This document shows positions 7,812 to 16,724 of a DNA stretch of 23,062 nucleotides, piece after piece. This DNA is from Verrucomicrobiota bacterium (GTDB taxonomy: Bacteria; Verrucomicrobiota; Verrucomicrobiia; Limisphaerales; AV2). Position 1 is the first letter of the stretch. Each line of letters begins with the position of its first letter. The position numbers and the translations under genes were made by a program. Below the pieces are notes generated by a model. The model was not told the origin of the DNA, did no database searches, and was given only the letters and a program-made list of their open reading frames with translations. The DNA lies in contig QHPA01000227.1 in assembly GCA_003218935.1 (NCBI GenBank), positions 1 through 23,062 of the forward strand, read 5' to 3'.

Positions 7812-9080
7812 GTGAACATCGAACTCATCAACACCGGCAGCGAATTGATGCTCGGCCGGGTGCTGAACACCCATCAGCAATGGATTGGCCGCCAATTGGC
7901 CGACCTGGGATATGTCGTGACTCACCAGGTCTCCGTTCCCGACGCCGGCAGCGACGTTCAACAGGCCGTTCGCGAGGCGTTGTCGCGGGCCGATTTGGTG
8001 CTCGCCACAGGCGGACTTGGCCCGACGTCGGACGACATCACGCGTGATTTGGTTGCGGAACTGCTCGGTAAGAAGTTGCGTGAAGACGCCGTCGCGCTGG
8101 CCAATGTGGAAAGCTTTTTCGCCATTCGCAAACGGCCCATGCCGGCGCAGACGCGCGTGCAGGCGCTGGTTCCGGAAGGCGCGATCGTGCTCCAAAACCG
8201 GCACGGCACCGCGCCCGGCCTGGCCATTGAAGTCAACCCCAATCCATTCCGTAATGAAAGCAAGGCGAGCTGGCTGATCCTCTTGCCCGGTCCGCCGCGA
8301 GAGTTGCAGCCGATGTTCAGCGAACAGGTCATCCCGCTGATTTTGGAACGGTTTCCCCGGGCCGGCGTGTTCGTCTCGCGCACGCTCAAGACGACCGGGC
8401 TGGGCGAATCGGTGGTTCAAGAAAGCATTGCCGCGCCATTGAAACAGCTGACTGACGCCGGCCTAGAGATCGGCTATTGTGCGCGGACCGGCGAGGTGGA
8501 TTTGCGGCTCGCGGCCCGCGGAGCCGGCGCGGAGAAAATTGTACTGGAGGCCGAACAAATTGTGCGGCAGCTCATCGGCCGGCACATTTTCGGCGAAAAC
8601 GACGACCAGCTCGAAGCGGTGATTGTTCGGCTGTTGATGGAACGAAGAGAAACGCTCGCGTTGGCCGAATCGTGCACGGGCGGGTATATCGCGAATCGCA
8701 TTACCAATGTGCCCGGTGCATCCGCCGTTCTGCTGGCCGGACTGGTGACTTACAGCAACGATGCGAAACAAATGTTCCTCGGCGTCCGCGGCGAGACTCT
8801 GGCGTCGCATGGCGCCGTCAGCGAACCCGTTGCGCGCGAGATGGCCGAAGGCGCCCGGCAAAAAACAGGCGCTCACTTTGCGATTGCGGTGACGGGCATC
8901 GCCGGTCCGGCGGGCGGAACGCCGGACAAACCGGTTGGCACGGTCTTCATCGCGCTGGCGACGGACCGGCACACTTTGGTTTTGAATGCCTTGAATCGCT
9001 ACGACCGCGAGACGTTCAAATATGTCACCTCACAACAAGCGCTGGAGTTGTTGCGGCGGACGCTGTTGAATCAAATCTGA
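7812..9080 (+). CDS. cinA: CinA family nicotinamide-nucleotide amidase (MoaB-like plus amidase domains)
   Basis: A 422-residue two-domain CinA. The N-terminal MoaB/MogA-like domain carries INTGSELMLGR (6-16) and GGLGPTSDD (67-75). The C-terminal domain carries LAESCTGG (284-291) with the catalytic serine at 287, then TYSNDAK and VTGIAGPAGGTPDKPVGTV (360-378). The C-terminal domain deamidates nicotinamide mononucleotide in pyridine-nucleotide salvage; some homologues also hydrolyse ADP-ribose through the N-terminal domain. I chose GTG 7812, where homology starts. An in-frame TTG at 7731 would add residues translated from an AACTTTCAACTTTGAAC-type repeat, which is unlikely to be coding. The stop faces the ferredoxin gene 15 bp away. 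Confidence 0.93.
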   Translation: MNIELINTGSELMLGRVLNTHQQWIGRQLADLGYVVTHQVSVPDAGSDVQQAVREALSRADLVLATGGLGPTSDDITRDLVAELLGKKLREDAVALANVESFFAIRKRPMPAQTRVQALVPEGAIVLQNRHGTAPGLAIEVNPNPFRNESKASWLILLPGPPRELQPMFSEQVIPLILERFPRAGVFVSRTLKTTGLGESVVQESIAAPLKQLTDAGLEIGYCARTGEVDLRLAARGAGAEKIVLEAEQIVRQLIGRHIFGENDDQLEAVIVRLLMERRETLALAESCTGGYIANRITNVPGASAVLLAGLVTYSNDAKQMFLGVRGETLASHGAVSEPVAREMAEGARQKTGAHFAIAVTGIAGPAGGTPDKPVGTVFIALATDRHTLVLNALNRYDRETFKYVTSQQALELLRRTLLNQI

Positions 9081-9094
9081 TTCTGTTGTTCTGC

Positions 9095-9334
9095 TCAGCC
9101 CTGGTCGCCGTTATCACCGATGGCTTCGACCGGGCAGCCTTCCTTGGCTTCTTTGCATTGAGCTACTTCCTCGGGCGTGCCGGGCTGCTTATAGACAAAA
9201 GAATACCCGCCGTCATCGTTGCGCTTGAAATTATTGGGAGCCGTTTCGCGACAAAGGTCGCAGTCGATGCACTGGTTATCGACGTAAAATTTGCCCGGGA
9301 CGTTTTCAGCGTATCGGTTTGTGATATCAGCCAT
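9095..9334 (-). CDS. Small [4Fe-4S] ferredoxin
   Basis: A 79-residue soluble electron carrier. Cys22, Cys25 and Cys28 (QCIDCDLCRETAPNNF) and Cys67 (EGCPVEAIGD) can ligate one [4Fe-4S] cluster; Cys60 is a further cysteine. The central part (GGYSFVYKQPGTPEEVAQCK) replaces the second cluster motif of 2[4Fe-4S] ferredoxins, as in single-cluster bacterial ferredoxins. ATG 9334 is chosen because it fits the family's MADI...N-x-Y start; an upstream in-frame ATG at 9376 would overlap the region in front of pyk. The gene is divergent from pyk with 53 bp between start codons, so their promoters must overlap. The redox partner is unknown. Confidence 0.9.
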   Translation of the reverse strand: MADITNRYAENVPGKFYVDNQCIDCDLCRETAPNNFKRNDDGGYSFVYKQPGTPEEVAQCKEAKEGCPVEAIGDNGDQG

Positions 9335-9387
9335 ATATGATCGTAGTTTGCGTCTTTGTATATGCGGTGTGCCCACAGGTTTGCCGC

Positions 9388-10791
9388 ATGAGAAAAACCA
9401 AAATCATCGCCACACTAGGCCCCGCCACCGATTCCCCGGAAATGCTCGGCCAGCTCATTGACACCGGCGTGAACGTGTTTCGCCTCAACATGTCGCACGC
9501 GCCCCACGACTGGGTCCATCGCGTCGTCGGCGACATCCGCGCCGCTGCCAAAGAGCGCAACAGTTCGGTCGGCATCATGATGGACACGCAAGGCCCGGCC
9601 ATCCGCACCGGCGACCTGCCCGCCGCGCTCGACCTCAAGCCCGGCCAGAAATTCACGCTCACCGTCCGCGGCGAGCGGAGCGAGGAACAGCATTCGGTGG
9701 ACGTGAACTACGAGAATTTCGTCAAAGACATCGACATCGGTGACGTCGTTCTGCTCGACAACGGCGCGCTTCAAATGAAGGTCCTGGCCAAGGAGGGCAA
9801 TAAAGTCGAATGCGAGGTCCTCACCGAAGGCACACTTGGCAGCCGCCGTCACATCAATTTGCCGGGTGTCAAAGTCAGCCTGCCCGCGCTCACGTCCAAG
9901 GACCTGGGGGATGTTGAAATCGGTTTGCAGGCCGGTGTCGATTACATCGCGCTCTCGTTCGTGCGCGAGGCCAAGGACATTCAACAGTTGAAAGCCGTCA
10001 TCGAACGCGGGCAACACCGGCCGCTCATCATCGCCAAAATCGAGGACCAGCAGGCGATCAAAAATCTCAGTGAAATCGTCGCCGAAGCCGACGCGATCAT
10101 GGTCGCGCGCGGCGACCTCGGCATCGAATTGCCCTACGAAGAACTGCCCATCATCCAGCGCAAGATCGTGAAGATCTGCCTGCGCGTCGGCAAGCCGGTC
10201 ATCGTCGCGACGCACATGCTCGAGAGCATGATTGAAAGCCCGATGCCGACGCGCGCCGAAGTTACCGACGTCGCCAACGCGGTGTTCGAGCAGACCGACG
10301 CCATCATGCTCAGCGGCGAAACCACCGTTGGCAAATATCCCGTGAAATGCGTCGAAGTCTTCGACCGCATCGCGCAACGCATCGAGCGCAGCGGCGGCGC
10401 AAACTTTTACGAACAAGCCGAACTGACCAGTCCGCGCCAGAAAATGGTCAAGAGCGCCGTCGTCATGGCCAACGAGTTGAAAGCCGATGCGATCGTGGTC
10501 TTCACGATCCGCGGCAACATGGCCCGGCACGCGGGCTGGATGCGCCCGCGCCACTCAAAAATCTATGCCGTCTGTGAGAACTGGACTGTGGCCAACGCGC
10601 TGGCTTTGAATTGGGGCGTCACGCCCGTCGTGGCGCCGTTCAACCATGCCGACCCGGAAAAAACGATCGACCCCGCCCTGCAAACGCTCCTCGCCAAAGG
10701 CCGGCTGCAAAAGGGCAACACCGTCGTCATCATCAGCTCCATCACCGTTGGTGAACAAATCGTCGATGCGGTGCAGATGCGAGTCGTCTGA
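9388..10791 (+). CDS. pyk: Pyruvate kinase
   Basis: Last step of glycolysis, phosphoenolpyruvate + ADP to pyruvate + ATP. The 467-residue product has TKIIATLGPATDS (4-16), FRLNMSHA (31-38), the active-site strand IIAKIEDQQAIKNL (214-227, catalytic Lys217 and Mg ligand Glu219), MVARGDLGIELP (238-249), VATHMLESM (273-281) and LSGETTVGKYPVK (308-320). The C-terminal domain ends with GNTVVIIS. Two departures from the usual signatures are visible: DTQGPAIRTG in place of DTKGPEIRTG, and ATHMLES in place of ATQMLES. ATG 9388 is chosen at the first conserved residues; an upstream in-frame ATG (9337) would add 17 unrelated residues. Confidence 0.96.
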   Translation: MRKTKIIATLGPATDSPEMLGQLIDTGVNVFRLNMSHAPHDWVHRVVGDIRAAAKERNSSVGIMMDTQGPAIRTGDLPAALDLKPGQKFTLTVRGERSEEQHSVDVNYENFVKDIDIGDVVLLDNGALQMKVLAKEGNKVECEVLTEGTLGSRRHINLPGVKVSLPALTSKDLGDVEIGLQAGVDYIALSFVREAKDIQQLKAVIERGQHRPLIIAKIEDQQAIKNLSEIVAEADAIMVARGDLGIELPYEELPIIQRKIVKICLRVGKPVIVATHMLESMIESPMPTRAEVTDVANAVFEQTDAIMLSGETTVGKYPVKCVEVFDRIAQRIERSGGANFYEQAELTSPRQKMVKSAVVMANELKADAIVVFTIRGNMARHAGWMRPRHSKIYAVCENWTVANALALNWGVTPVVAPFNHADPEKTIDPALQTLLAKGRLQKGNTVVIISSITVGEQIVDAVQMRVV

Positions 10792-10859
10792 CTGGCCGTG
10801 GCTCGACAAAAGGCCTGCAGTTCAGCATTATGGTCATGTGTCCACTCACGCGTACATTT

Positions 10860-10875
10860 CCGAATCCGCATTCGG
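10860..10875. terminator. Possible bidirectional terminator hairpin between pyk and nuoN
   Basis: CCGAAT (10860-10865) pairs with ATTCGG (10870-10875) around a CCGC loop. It lies in the 144-bp gap where pyk and nuoN converge, so a terminator is expected here. There is no T-run on either strand and the stem is short, so the call is weak. I see nothing else in the gap. Confidence 0.3.
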
Positions 10876-10935
10876 GTCGGTTGGAACCAGCCGAACGCCG
10901 CGCCGACGGGAGTTCCGCCCACACGGGCGCCGCAG

Positions 10936-12387
10936 CTAAAACTTCAGTGTCGCGACCGCGTTGGCGGCCACGTTGACGACAACGCCCGGAAACAGTCCGA
11001 GAACAAACATGCCCAGCACGCACAGGCAGAGGCAAACTTTGATGGGCGTGGAAATCTGGATAGGCGACAAATCAGCGGGCTGTTCGGACCAATAGATCGC
11101 CCGCACGACGCCGAAATAGTAGTAAAGCGAAATCACCACACCGACGATGGCCACAGCGACGAGCCAGTAGTAGGCGTGGTTCGGGGCGCCTTGTTCCACC
11201 GCCGCTTTGAGCAGCAGGAATTTTCCGAAAAATCCGGCCAGCGGAGGAATGCCGGCCAGCGAAACCATCGCCAAGGTCATCGTCACCGCCAGGAACGGCG
11301 AGCGCTGATTCAACCCGGCCAGCGCGCTGATGTCTTCGCCTCCAATCCGCCGCATCACGAGGCAAATCACGGTGAATGCCGCGAGCACGGTGAAGAGATA
11401 GCCGCCGAGGTAGAAAAGCACCGCGGATTGGCCGGCGCGGCTCAGTGCCGCGACCCCGAGCAGCATATAGCCGGCGTTGGCAATGCTGGAATAACCGAGC
11501 AGCCGCTTCAAATTTCGCTGAGGGATGGCGCAGAGGTTTCCGTAAAGGATCGTCGCGGCGGAAATGGCCATGAGCAGTCTCGTCCAATGCGCCGTGACCT
11601 CTGGCACTGCGCCGAACAACACGCGCAGCAGCAATACAAATCCCGCCGCTTTCGACCCGACCGCGAGGAATGCCGTCGTCGGGGCCGGGGAACCCTGATA
11701 AACATCCGGCGCCCAGATTTGGAACGGGAACGCGGCAATTTTGAAACCCAAACCAACCAGCACCAACAACAAACCAAGCAGAAAAACTTTGTCCGCCGAG
11801 AATTGCGCCGCGACTCCGGCCAGCTCGGTGAAGTTCAGCTTGCCGGTCGTTCCGAAAACCAGCGCGATGCCGAAGACCATGAAGGCCGACGACAGCGCGC
11901 CGAGAATCAGGTACTTGACGCCCGCTTCGAGCGACGCCAGCCGACTGCGCTGGAAACTGGTGAGGACGTAAAACGTGACAGTGATGAGTTCCACCGCGAC
12001 GAACAGCAGGCTGAAATCATTGGTTGACGCGGCAACCATCATTCCCGACAGCGCGAACAGAATAAGCGCGTAGAATTCGGAAATACCCGTCGGGATACAA
12101 TCGGCAAATTCCACGGACATAACCAGCACGAGGATGGCCGTGAGGAGGAAGAACCGTTTGAAGAACAGCGCCAGATCGTCCTGCACATACATGCCGTTGA
12201 ACGCGGTGGCCGTCACGCCGGAATCAACCAGGCTCGAAAAGCTGAACAGGAGCACAAACCCAAGCGCGGCCGCGGCGACGTAACCGAGCTGGCGTTTTTG
12301 TCCGGCCGGCGTCCACAAATCCAACAATAGCAACCCCAGTCCAAGGGCGATCACTGCCATTTCCAGAATCGTCAACGAATAGTTCAT
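10936..12387 (-). CDS. nuoN: NADH-quinone oxidoreductase subunit N
   Basis: One of three antiporter-like, proton-pumping membrane subunits of complex I. It is 483 residues (E. coli 485) with about 14 hydrophobic segments. The canonical pumping residues are present: Glu133 in the LFVAVELITVTFYVL helix and Lys216 in VGLGFKIAAFPFQIWAPDVY. QGSPAPTTAFLAVGSKAAGF follows, with its broken-helix lysine. ATG 12387 (MNYSLTILEM) is chosen; residues upstream to 12459 are not homologous and come from a GC-rich spacer. It is last in the nuo cluster and converges with pyk. Confidence 0.96.
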   Translation of the reverse strand: MNYSLTILEMAVIALGLGLLLLDLWTPAGQKRQLGYVAAAALGFVLLFSFSSLVDSGVTATAFNGMYVQDDLALFFKRFFLLTAILVLVMSVEFADCIPTGISEFYALILFALSGMMVAASTNDFSLLFVAVELITVTFYVLTSFQRSRLASLEAGVKYLILGALSSAFMVFGIALVFGTTGKLNFTELAGVAAQFSADKVFLLGLLLVLVGLGFKIAAFPFQIWAPDVYQGSPAPTTAFLAVGSKAAGFVLLLRVLFGAVPEVTAHWTRLLMAISAATILYGNLCAIPQRNLKRLLGYSSIANAGYMLLGVAALSRAGQSAVLFYLGGYLFTVLAAFTVICLVMRRIGGEDISALAGLNQRSPFLAVTMTLAMVSLAGIPPLAGFFGKFLLLKAAVEQGAPNHAYYWLVAVAIVGVVISLYYYFGVVRAIYWSEQPADLSPIQISTPIKVCLCLCVLGMFVLGLFPGVVVNVAANAVATLKF

Positions 12388-12472
12388 CGAGTTTTTCGGT
12401 CCGCCGGCAGGGCAGGCTGTTCTCAGCCCGCCGCGGCTCCGGCGCGATGGGGATATCACGCTCTGCCAGAAT
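12388..12472. other. nuoM-nuoN spacer with GC-rich imperfect dyads
   Basis: The 85-bp gap contains GGGCAGGCTGTTCTCAGCCCG-like sequence (about 12411-12430) and CCGCCGGC/GCCGGCGC-type dyads. No long perfect arm is visible, unlike in the other nuo gaps. Confidence 0.4.
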
Positions 12473-14131
12473 TCATTTTACTTCAGAGGGTGTCGTCGTT
12501 TGCACAACGTTCACCCCGGCCGGTGGTTTGACCGGCGTGCCCTGGTTGCCGCCGTTCGCCATATCAACAATGAGCGCTGCGCCCGGCCTGATTTTTTCTG
12601 TCAGGACTTTCGGGAAAAAGCCGAACACAAACAGCGCGGCCAACAGAAGCACGAACGGCAATCTGCGCCACGAATTCGCGTCGGTCACCGATTCGCATTT
12701 CTCAGCCACCGGACCGTGCAGAATGTTTCGCACAGCGCGCAGCATATAGACCGCGCCAACGATGAGTCCGCCCCAGGCGGCCGCAGCGACGAGTTGTTGC
12801 GCGGCTCCCAGGCCGCTCTTCCACGTGCCGAAGAAGACCATGACTTCGCCGACGAAATTCGCGAAGCCGGGCAGGCCGCAACCGGCCAGCATCGCCATCA
12901 CCATCGCCGCCCCGATAAAGGGCAGCCGTTGCAGCAGGCCGCTCATTTGCGTCATATCGAGCGTCCTGGTTTGTTGATAGAGATAACCGCTCAAGCCGAA
13001 CGTCAGCGCGGCGAGGAAGCCGTGCGCAATCATCACGACAACTGCGCCGGTCACGCCCACGAGACTCAAGCTGGCGATACCCAGGAACACGAAGCCCATG
13101 TGCGCGACACTCGAATTGCCGATGAGGAGGTTGAGGTCCCTTTGCCGCAGGGCGACAAATCCGCAATACAGAATGTTACCGAGACACAGCAGCGCCAGCA
13201 AATCGAACCAACCCATGCTTTGCAAGTAGCTCTGAATACTCTCCGGCAGCAGCCAGAGCGGAAAATGCGCGAAAGCTTCCGGCGGGATGACCGGCGCGCG
13301 CGCGCCTTGCGACAGCAGCGGCAACGCGACGCGGATGAGGCCGTACAACCCGAATTTTTTCAGCACGCCGGCATGGAGCATCGCCGTGGCGGTCGGCGCG
13401 GAACCGTAGCCGAGCGGCGCCCAGGTGTGAAACGGCCAGAGCGAGACGAGGATTCCGAAGCCGAACAGGAGCAGCGCGAAGATGGAGCGCTGCGCCCGGT
13501 CGGGCATCGGATTGGCTTTGAAGTAATTCGTGATTTCGCCGATGTCGAACGTGCGCTGGTTCGGCGGCAGTTGCAGGTAAAGCGCAATCAGGCCAATTAA
13601 CGCGATGAGGGCGCCGAGGCTCAGGTAGAGCGTGATTTTGAAGGTCGCGTAGTTCTTGTTTTCGCCGCGGCCCCAGACGCCGATCATGATAAATGTCGGC
13701 ACCAGCGCCAGTTCGTGGAGGAAGTAGAAGAAAAACAGATCCAGCGACGCGAACGCCCCGAGGATGCCACCGGTCATCACCAGCAGCAGCATGTAAAACT
13801 CTTTCTCACGTTCCCGGATTTCCCACGAGACGCAGGCGGCGGCGAAGGCGACGATGGCACCCATTAGAATCAATCCGACGTTGATGCCATCCACGCCGAG
13901 CCGGCAGTGGATGCCGAGCGACTCGGCGCCGAGGAAGGGGATGGTCGTGACGAATCGATAACCCGCGTCGTCCGCGTTGAAGCGCCAGAACAGCGTGACG
14001 GCGAGCAGCGCCACGAGCAGCGTGGTCGCCAGCGTCACCAGCCGCATGACGAAGCGATAGTTGCGCGGCACGAACGCCAGTGCGACCGCTGCAAGCAGCG
14101 GCAAAACGAAAATCAAAGTCAGAGTGGTCAT
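12473..14131 (-). CDS. nuoM: NADH-quinone oxidoreductase subunit M
   Basis: The second antiporter-like subunit, 552 residues, polytopic. Glu140 in DLFFFYFLHELALVPTF corresponds to the essential TM5 glutamate (E. coli Glu144). The TM7 segment reads FGFGILVSLWPFHTWAPLGY (223-242), where other NuoM proteins have a lysine in the AFAVKMP-type motif; here that position is Leu228. Lys258/Lys259 in HAGVLKKFGLYGLIRVALP are retained. The C-terminal end (GTPVKPPAGVNVVQ...) is a hydrophilic extension beyond the last helix. ATG 14131 is chosen because MTTLTLIFVLPLL begins the first helix. The frame is open to 14335, but that part is translated from a repeat and from nuoL sequence. Confidence 0.95.
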   Translation of the reverse strand: MTTLTLIFVLPLLAAVALAFVPRNYRFVMRLVTLATTLLVALLAVTLFWRFNADDAGYRFVTTIPFLGAESLGIHCRLGVDGINVGLILMGAIVAFAAACVSWEIREREKEFYMLLLVMTGGILGAFASLDLFFFYFLHELALVPTFIMIGVWGRGENKNYATFKITLYLSLGALIALIGLIALYLQLPPNQRTFDIGEITNYFKANPMPDRAQRSIFALLLFGFGILVSLWPFHTWAPLGYGSAPTATAMLHAGVLKKFGLYGLIRVALPLLSQGARAPVIPPEAFAHFPLWLLPESIQSYLQSMGWFDLLALLCLGNILYCGFVALRQRDLNLLIGNSSVAHMGFVFLGIASLSLVGVTGAVVVMIAHGFLAALTFGLSGYLYQQTRTLDMTQMSGLLQRLPFIGAAMVMAMLAGCGLPGFANFVGEVMVFFGTWKSGLGAAQQLVAAAAWGGLIVGAVYMLRAVRNILHGPVAEKCESVTDANSWRRLPFVLLLAALFVFGFFPKVLTEKIRPGAALIVDMANGGNQGTPVKPPAGVNVVQTTTPSEVK

Positions 14132-14136
14132 CGTTT

Positions 14137-14221
<85 letters not shown>

Positions 14222-14231
14222 AAACCAGGTC

Positions 14232-16070
14232 TCATTTCCCAAGCACCAAATAGAGCACCACCGCCACGCCCAACACGAACAGGAAGGCGTAGGTTTGCAG
14301 GTTGCCCGTCTGCGCCAGACGCAGCGCGCGGCCAAACAGCTCTGTGGTTCCGTGCGCGCCGCGGACCATCAGGCCCGCGACAATCCATTGATCAAACCAT
14401 TCGGCGATTGCCGCAATCGTGTCGTGCAGTTTGATCACCGTTGCTTCGTAGAGTTCGTCGAAGTAAAACCGGTTGCGCAGCATTCGCGCCAAGGGGCCGA
14501 TTTTTTCCGGCAACGGATCTTTCTCCGCGCGCCAGTACAAACCCCAGGCGAGCGCCAGACCGAACACAACCGCACCCAGACTCGCGGCCATCGCCAGCAC
14601 TTGAAAACTCGAATGCGCCTCGCCGAGTTGTTTGCCGTAGAGTTGCGCGATGCCGAAGAAACCCGCCAGCGCAGAGGGCACGGCGAGCGCCAGCAGCGGC
14701 AACGTCATCACCTTCGGCGATTCCTGCGCTTGGTCCGCGTCGTCAGACCTCGCCGGGCCAAAGAAAGCGACCAGCACCAGCCGCGACATGTAGAAGGTCG
14801 TGAGCATCGCCACGCCTGCCGCCAGAAGGAACAACCCGAGGCTGCCATGTCTGGGGTTTAGCGCGGCGGCTATAATTTCGTCTTTGCTGAAAAAACCGCT
14901 GAATCCGGGAACGCCGCACAGCGCGGCCGCGCCGACGACAAACGTCGCGAATGTCATGGGCATTTTTTTGCTCAAGGCGCCCATCTTCCAAATGTCCTGC
15001 TCGTGATGCAGCGCGTGGATGACCGAGCCGGCGCCGAGGAACAGGAGCGCCTTGAAGAACGCGTGCGTGGTGAGGTGATACATTGCAGGCGTCGGGCTGG
15101 CCACGCCCACGGCCATGACCATGTAGCCGAGTTGCGAGAGCGTCGAGTAAGCGAGGATGCGTTTGATGTCGTCTTGCTGCACCGCCATCAACGCGGCCAT
15201 GAGCGCCGTGGCGCCGCCGACCCACGCGATGACGTGCAGCGCCGGCGTGTTGAAGATAAAAAAGACGCGACAGAGCAGGTAAACGCCCGCTGCCACCATC
15301 GTCGCTGCGTGAATCAGCGCGCTGACCGGCGTGGGGCCCTCCATGGCATCGGGCAACCATACGTGCAGCGGGAACTGCGCGGATTTACCGACCGCGCCGC
15401 AGAAGATGAGGAGTCCGGCGGCCGTCGTCATCGACCCGAACAACGCGGGGTTCTGTCTTAACTGGTCTTCGATGAGCGAAAAATTGAGTCCACCACCCAA
15501 AGCCCAGACGATCAGGATGCCGAGCATGAAACCGAAGTCACCGAGGCGATTGGTAATAAAGGCCTTTTTAGCCGCGTCAGCCGCGGACGCGCGTTCAAAC
15601 CAATGACCGATGAGCAGATAGCTGGAGACGCCGACCAGTTCCCAGAAGATGAACATCAAAAGAAAATTGTTCGCCAGGACGACACCGAGCATCGAGAACG
15701 TGAACAGGCTCAGGCAGGCGAAGTAACGCGAGAACGCTCGGTCCTCGCGCATGTAACCCCAGGAAAAAATGTGGATGGCGCCGCCGACTCCGGTGACGAC
15801 GAGCACCATCAGCAGACTGAGCGGGTCGAGCCGCAGCCCGAAGTCCAGCTGCAAATCGCCGACCTCCAACCAGGTCACGAGCGTTTCCTTTTTCAATGGC
15901 TCCCAGCCGTTCGCCGCGATGAAAAGGATGCTCAACGCAAAGCACAGGACGATTGCGCCGATGGAAAGTCTGGCGCTGAGTTCGCGATTCTTTTGCGTGA
16001 ACAGCGTGATGGTCGCGGCCGAAAGCAGCGGCAGGAACAAAATCAGCCAGGGAAGAAATTCGAGCTTCAT
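14232..16070 (-). CDS. nuoL: NADH-quinone oxidoreductase subunit L
   Basis: The largest antiporter-like subunit, 612 residues (E. coli 613), with the long C-terminal lateral helix expected near the end. Conserved residues are in place: Glu144 in LMFIFWELVGVSSYLLIGHW, Lys229 in CGAVGKSAQFPLHVWLPDAM, then EGPTPVSALIHAATMVAAGV, FSGFFSKDEII and a final hydrophobic TM16 (FLFVLGVAVVLYLVLGK). ATG 16070 is preceded by AAAGGA (good Shine-Dalgarno), which favours it over 16088. Confidence 0.97.
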   Translation of the reverse strand: MKLEFLPWLILFLPLLSAATITLFTQKNRELSARLSIGAIVLCFALSILFIAANGWEPLKKETLVTWLEVGDLQLDFGLRLDPLSLLMVLVVTGVGGAIHIFSWGYMREDRAFSRYFACLSLFTFSMLGVVLANNFLLMFIFWELVGVSSYLLIGHWFERASAADAAKKAFITNRLGDFGFMLGILIVWALGGGLNFSLIEDQLRQNPALFGSMTTAAGLLIFCGAVGKSAQFPLHVWLPDAMEGPTPVSALIHAATMVAAGVYLLCRVFFIFNTPALHVIAWVGGATALMAALMAVQQDDIKRILAYSTLSQLGYMVMAVGVASPTPAMYHLTTHAFFKALLFLGAGSVIHALHHEQDIWKMGALSKKMPMTFATFVVGAAALCGVPGFSGFFSKDEIIAAALNPRHGSLGLFLLAAGVAMLTTFYMSRLVLVAFFGPARSDDADQAQESPKVMTLPLLALAVPSALAGFFGIAQLYGKQLGEAHSSFQVLAMAASLGAVVFGLALAWGLYWRAEKDPLPEKIGPLARMLRNRFYFDELYEATVIKLHDTIAAIAEWFDQWIVAGLMVRGAHGTTELFGRALRLAQTGNLQTYAFLFVLGVAVVLYLVLGK

Positions 16071-16103
16071 TTCCTTTGAGCGAGCCAATCCAACAAAACA
16101 TCG

Positions 16104-16248
16104 TCTTCCCCCTCACCCTGACCCTCTCCCCAAGGGAGAGGGAACAGCTCCTTCCGCGTCGGGAATATCCGAGCAGGTTCGGTACTGGCGTCGCGCGGCG
16201 AATGGTTCACCCTCTCCCCAGGGGAGAGGGCCGGGGTGAGGGGCAACA
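16104..16248. repeat. CCCTCTCCCC/GGGGAGAGGG composite repeat in the nuoK-nuoL gap
   Basis: Two nested dyads are present: CCCTCTCCC (16122-16130) with GGGAGAGGG (16134-16142), and CCCTCTCCCC (16210-16219) with GGGGAGAGGG (16221-16230). Outer CCCCTCACCC (16109-16118) can pair with GGGTGAGGGG (16234-16243). The core matches the second element between tsf and pyrH and the one before the tRNA, so this is a dispersed family. The rest of this 244-bp gap (16071-16314) shows nothing else. Confidence 0.85.
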
Positions 16249-16314
16249 AAGCGTCTTGTCGCTGCAAGGCGCAACACAATTTTTCAGCATGCATGGAACG
16301 ACTATTTCCAGCAG

Positions 16315-16620
16315 TTACAATTTCATCGTGGTCAGGTCTTCGACGTGTGCGGTCTGGCGTTTGCGATAGAGCGCGACGATGAGTGCCAGGCCGACCGACA
16401 CCTCGGCGGCAGCGACCGTGATGATGAAGAAAACCATCACCTGACCGTTGAGATGCCCGTTAAAACGCGAGAAGGCGACGAGCGCGAGGTTCGACGCATT
16501 GAGCATGAGCTCGAGCGACATGTAAATGACCAGCAGGTTGCGGCGCAGGACGACGCCGAGCAAACCGAGGCAGAACAACAGCGCGCTGACAACCAGGTAA
16601 TGTTCCAAACCAACGTGCAT
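16315..16620 (-). CDS. nuoK: NADH-quinone oxidoreductase subunit K
   Basis: A small membrane subunit of the proton-transfer path, 101 residues (E. coli 100), with three transmembrane helices. The two buried glutamates known to matter are present: Glu37 in [20 protein letters not shown] and Glu73 in [19 protein letters not shown]. The N-terminus is [20 protein letters not shown]. No clear Shine-Dalgarno; a GAGGT lies too far upstream. Confidence 0.97.
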   Translation of the reverse strand: MHVGLEHYLVVSALLFCLGLLGVVLRRNLLVIYMSLELMLNASNLALVAFSRFNGHLNGQVMVFFIITVAAAEVSVGLALIVALYRKRQTAHVEDLTTMKL

Positions 16621-16639
16621 TTCGGATAAATCGTTACCT

Positions 16640-16722
16640 CGTTAAAACGTTGAATCGTTACAACGTGGCTGCCGCATCAGCGAAGCGCCGATGTTAGGTT
16701 TTAACGATTCAGCGTTGTAACG
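16640..16722. repeat. CGTTAAAACGTTGAATCGTT inverted repeat in the nuoJ-nuoK gap
   Basis: The 25-nt arms 16640-16664 and 16698-16722 are inverted copies matching at 22 of 25 positions, 33 nt apart. The right arm ends two bases before the nuoJ stop codon, so the element takes up nearly the whole gap between nuoJ and nuoK. Confidence 0.85.
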
Positions 16723-16724
16723 GT

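Noticed and set aside
10798..12027. 409-residue open frame on the plus strand opposite nuoN
   Set aside because: Arg/Gln/His-rich low-complexity translation typical of antisense to membrane-protein genes.
16071..16314. Short open frames across the CCCTCTCCCC repeats (peptides like LTLTLSPRERE)
   Set aside because: These peptides come from translating a dispersed palindromic repeat; similar ones occur at the other copies in the window.
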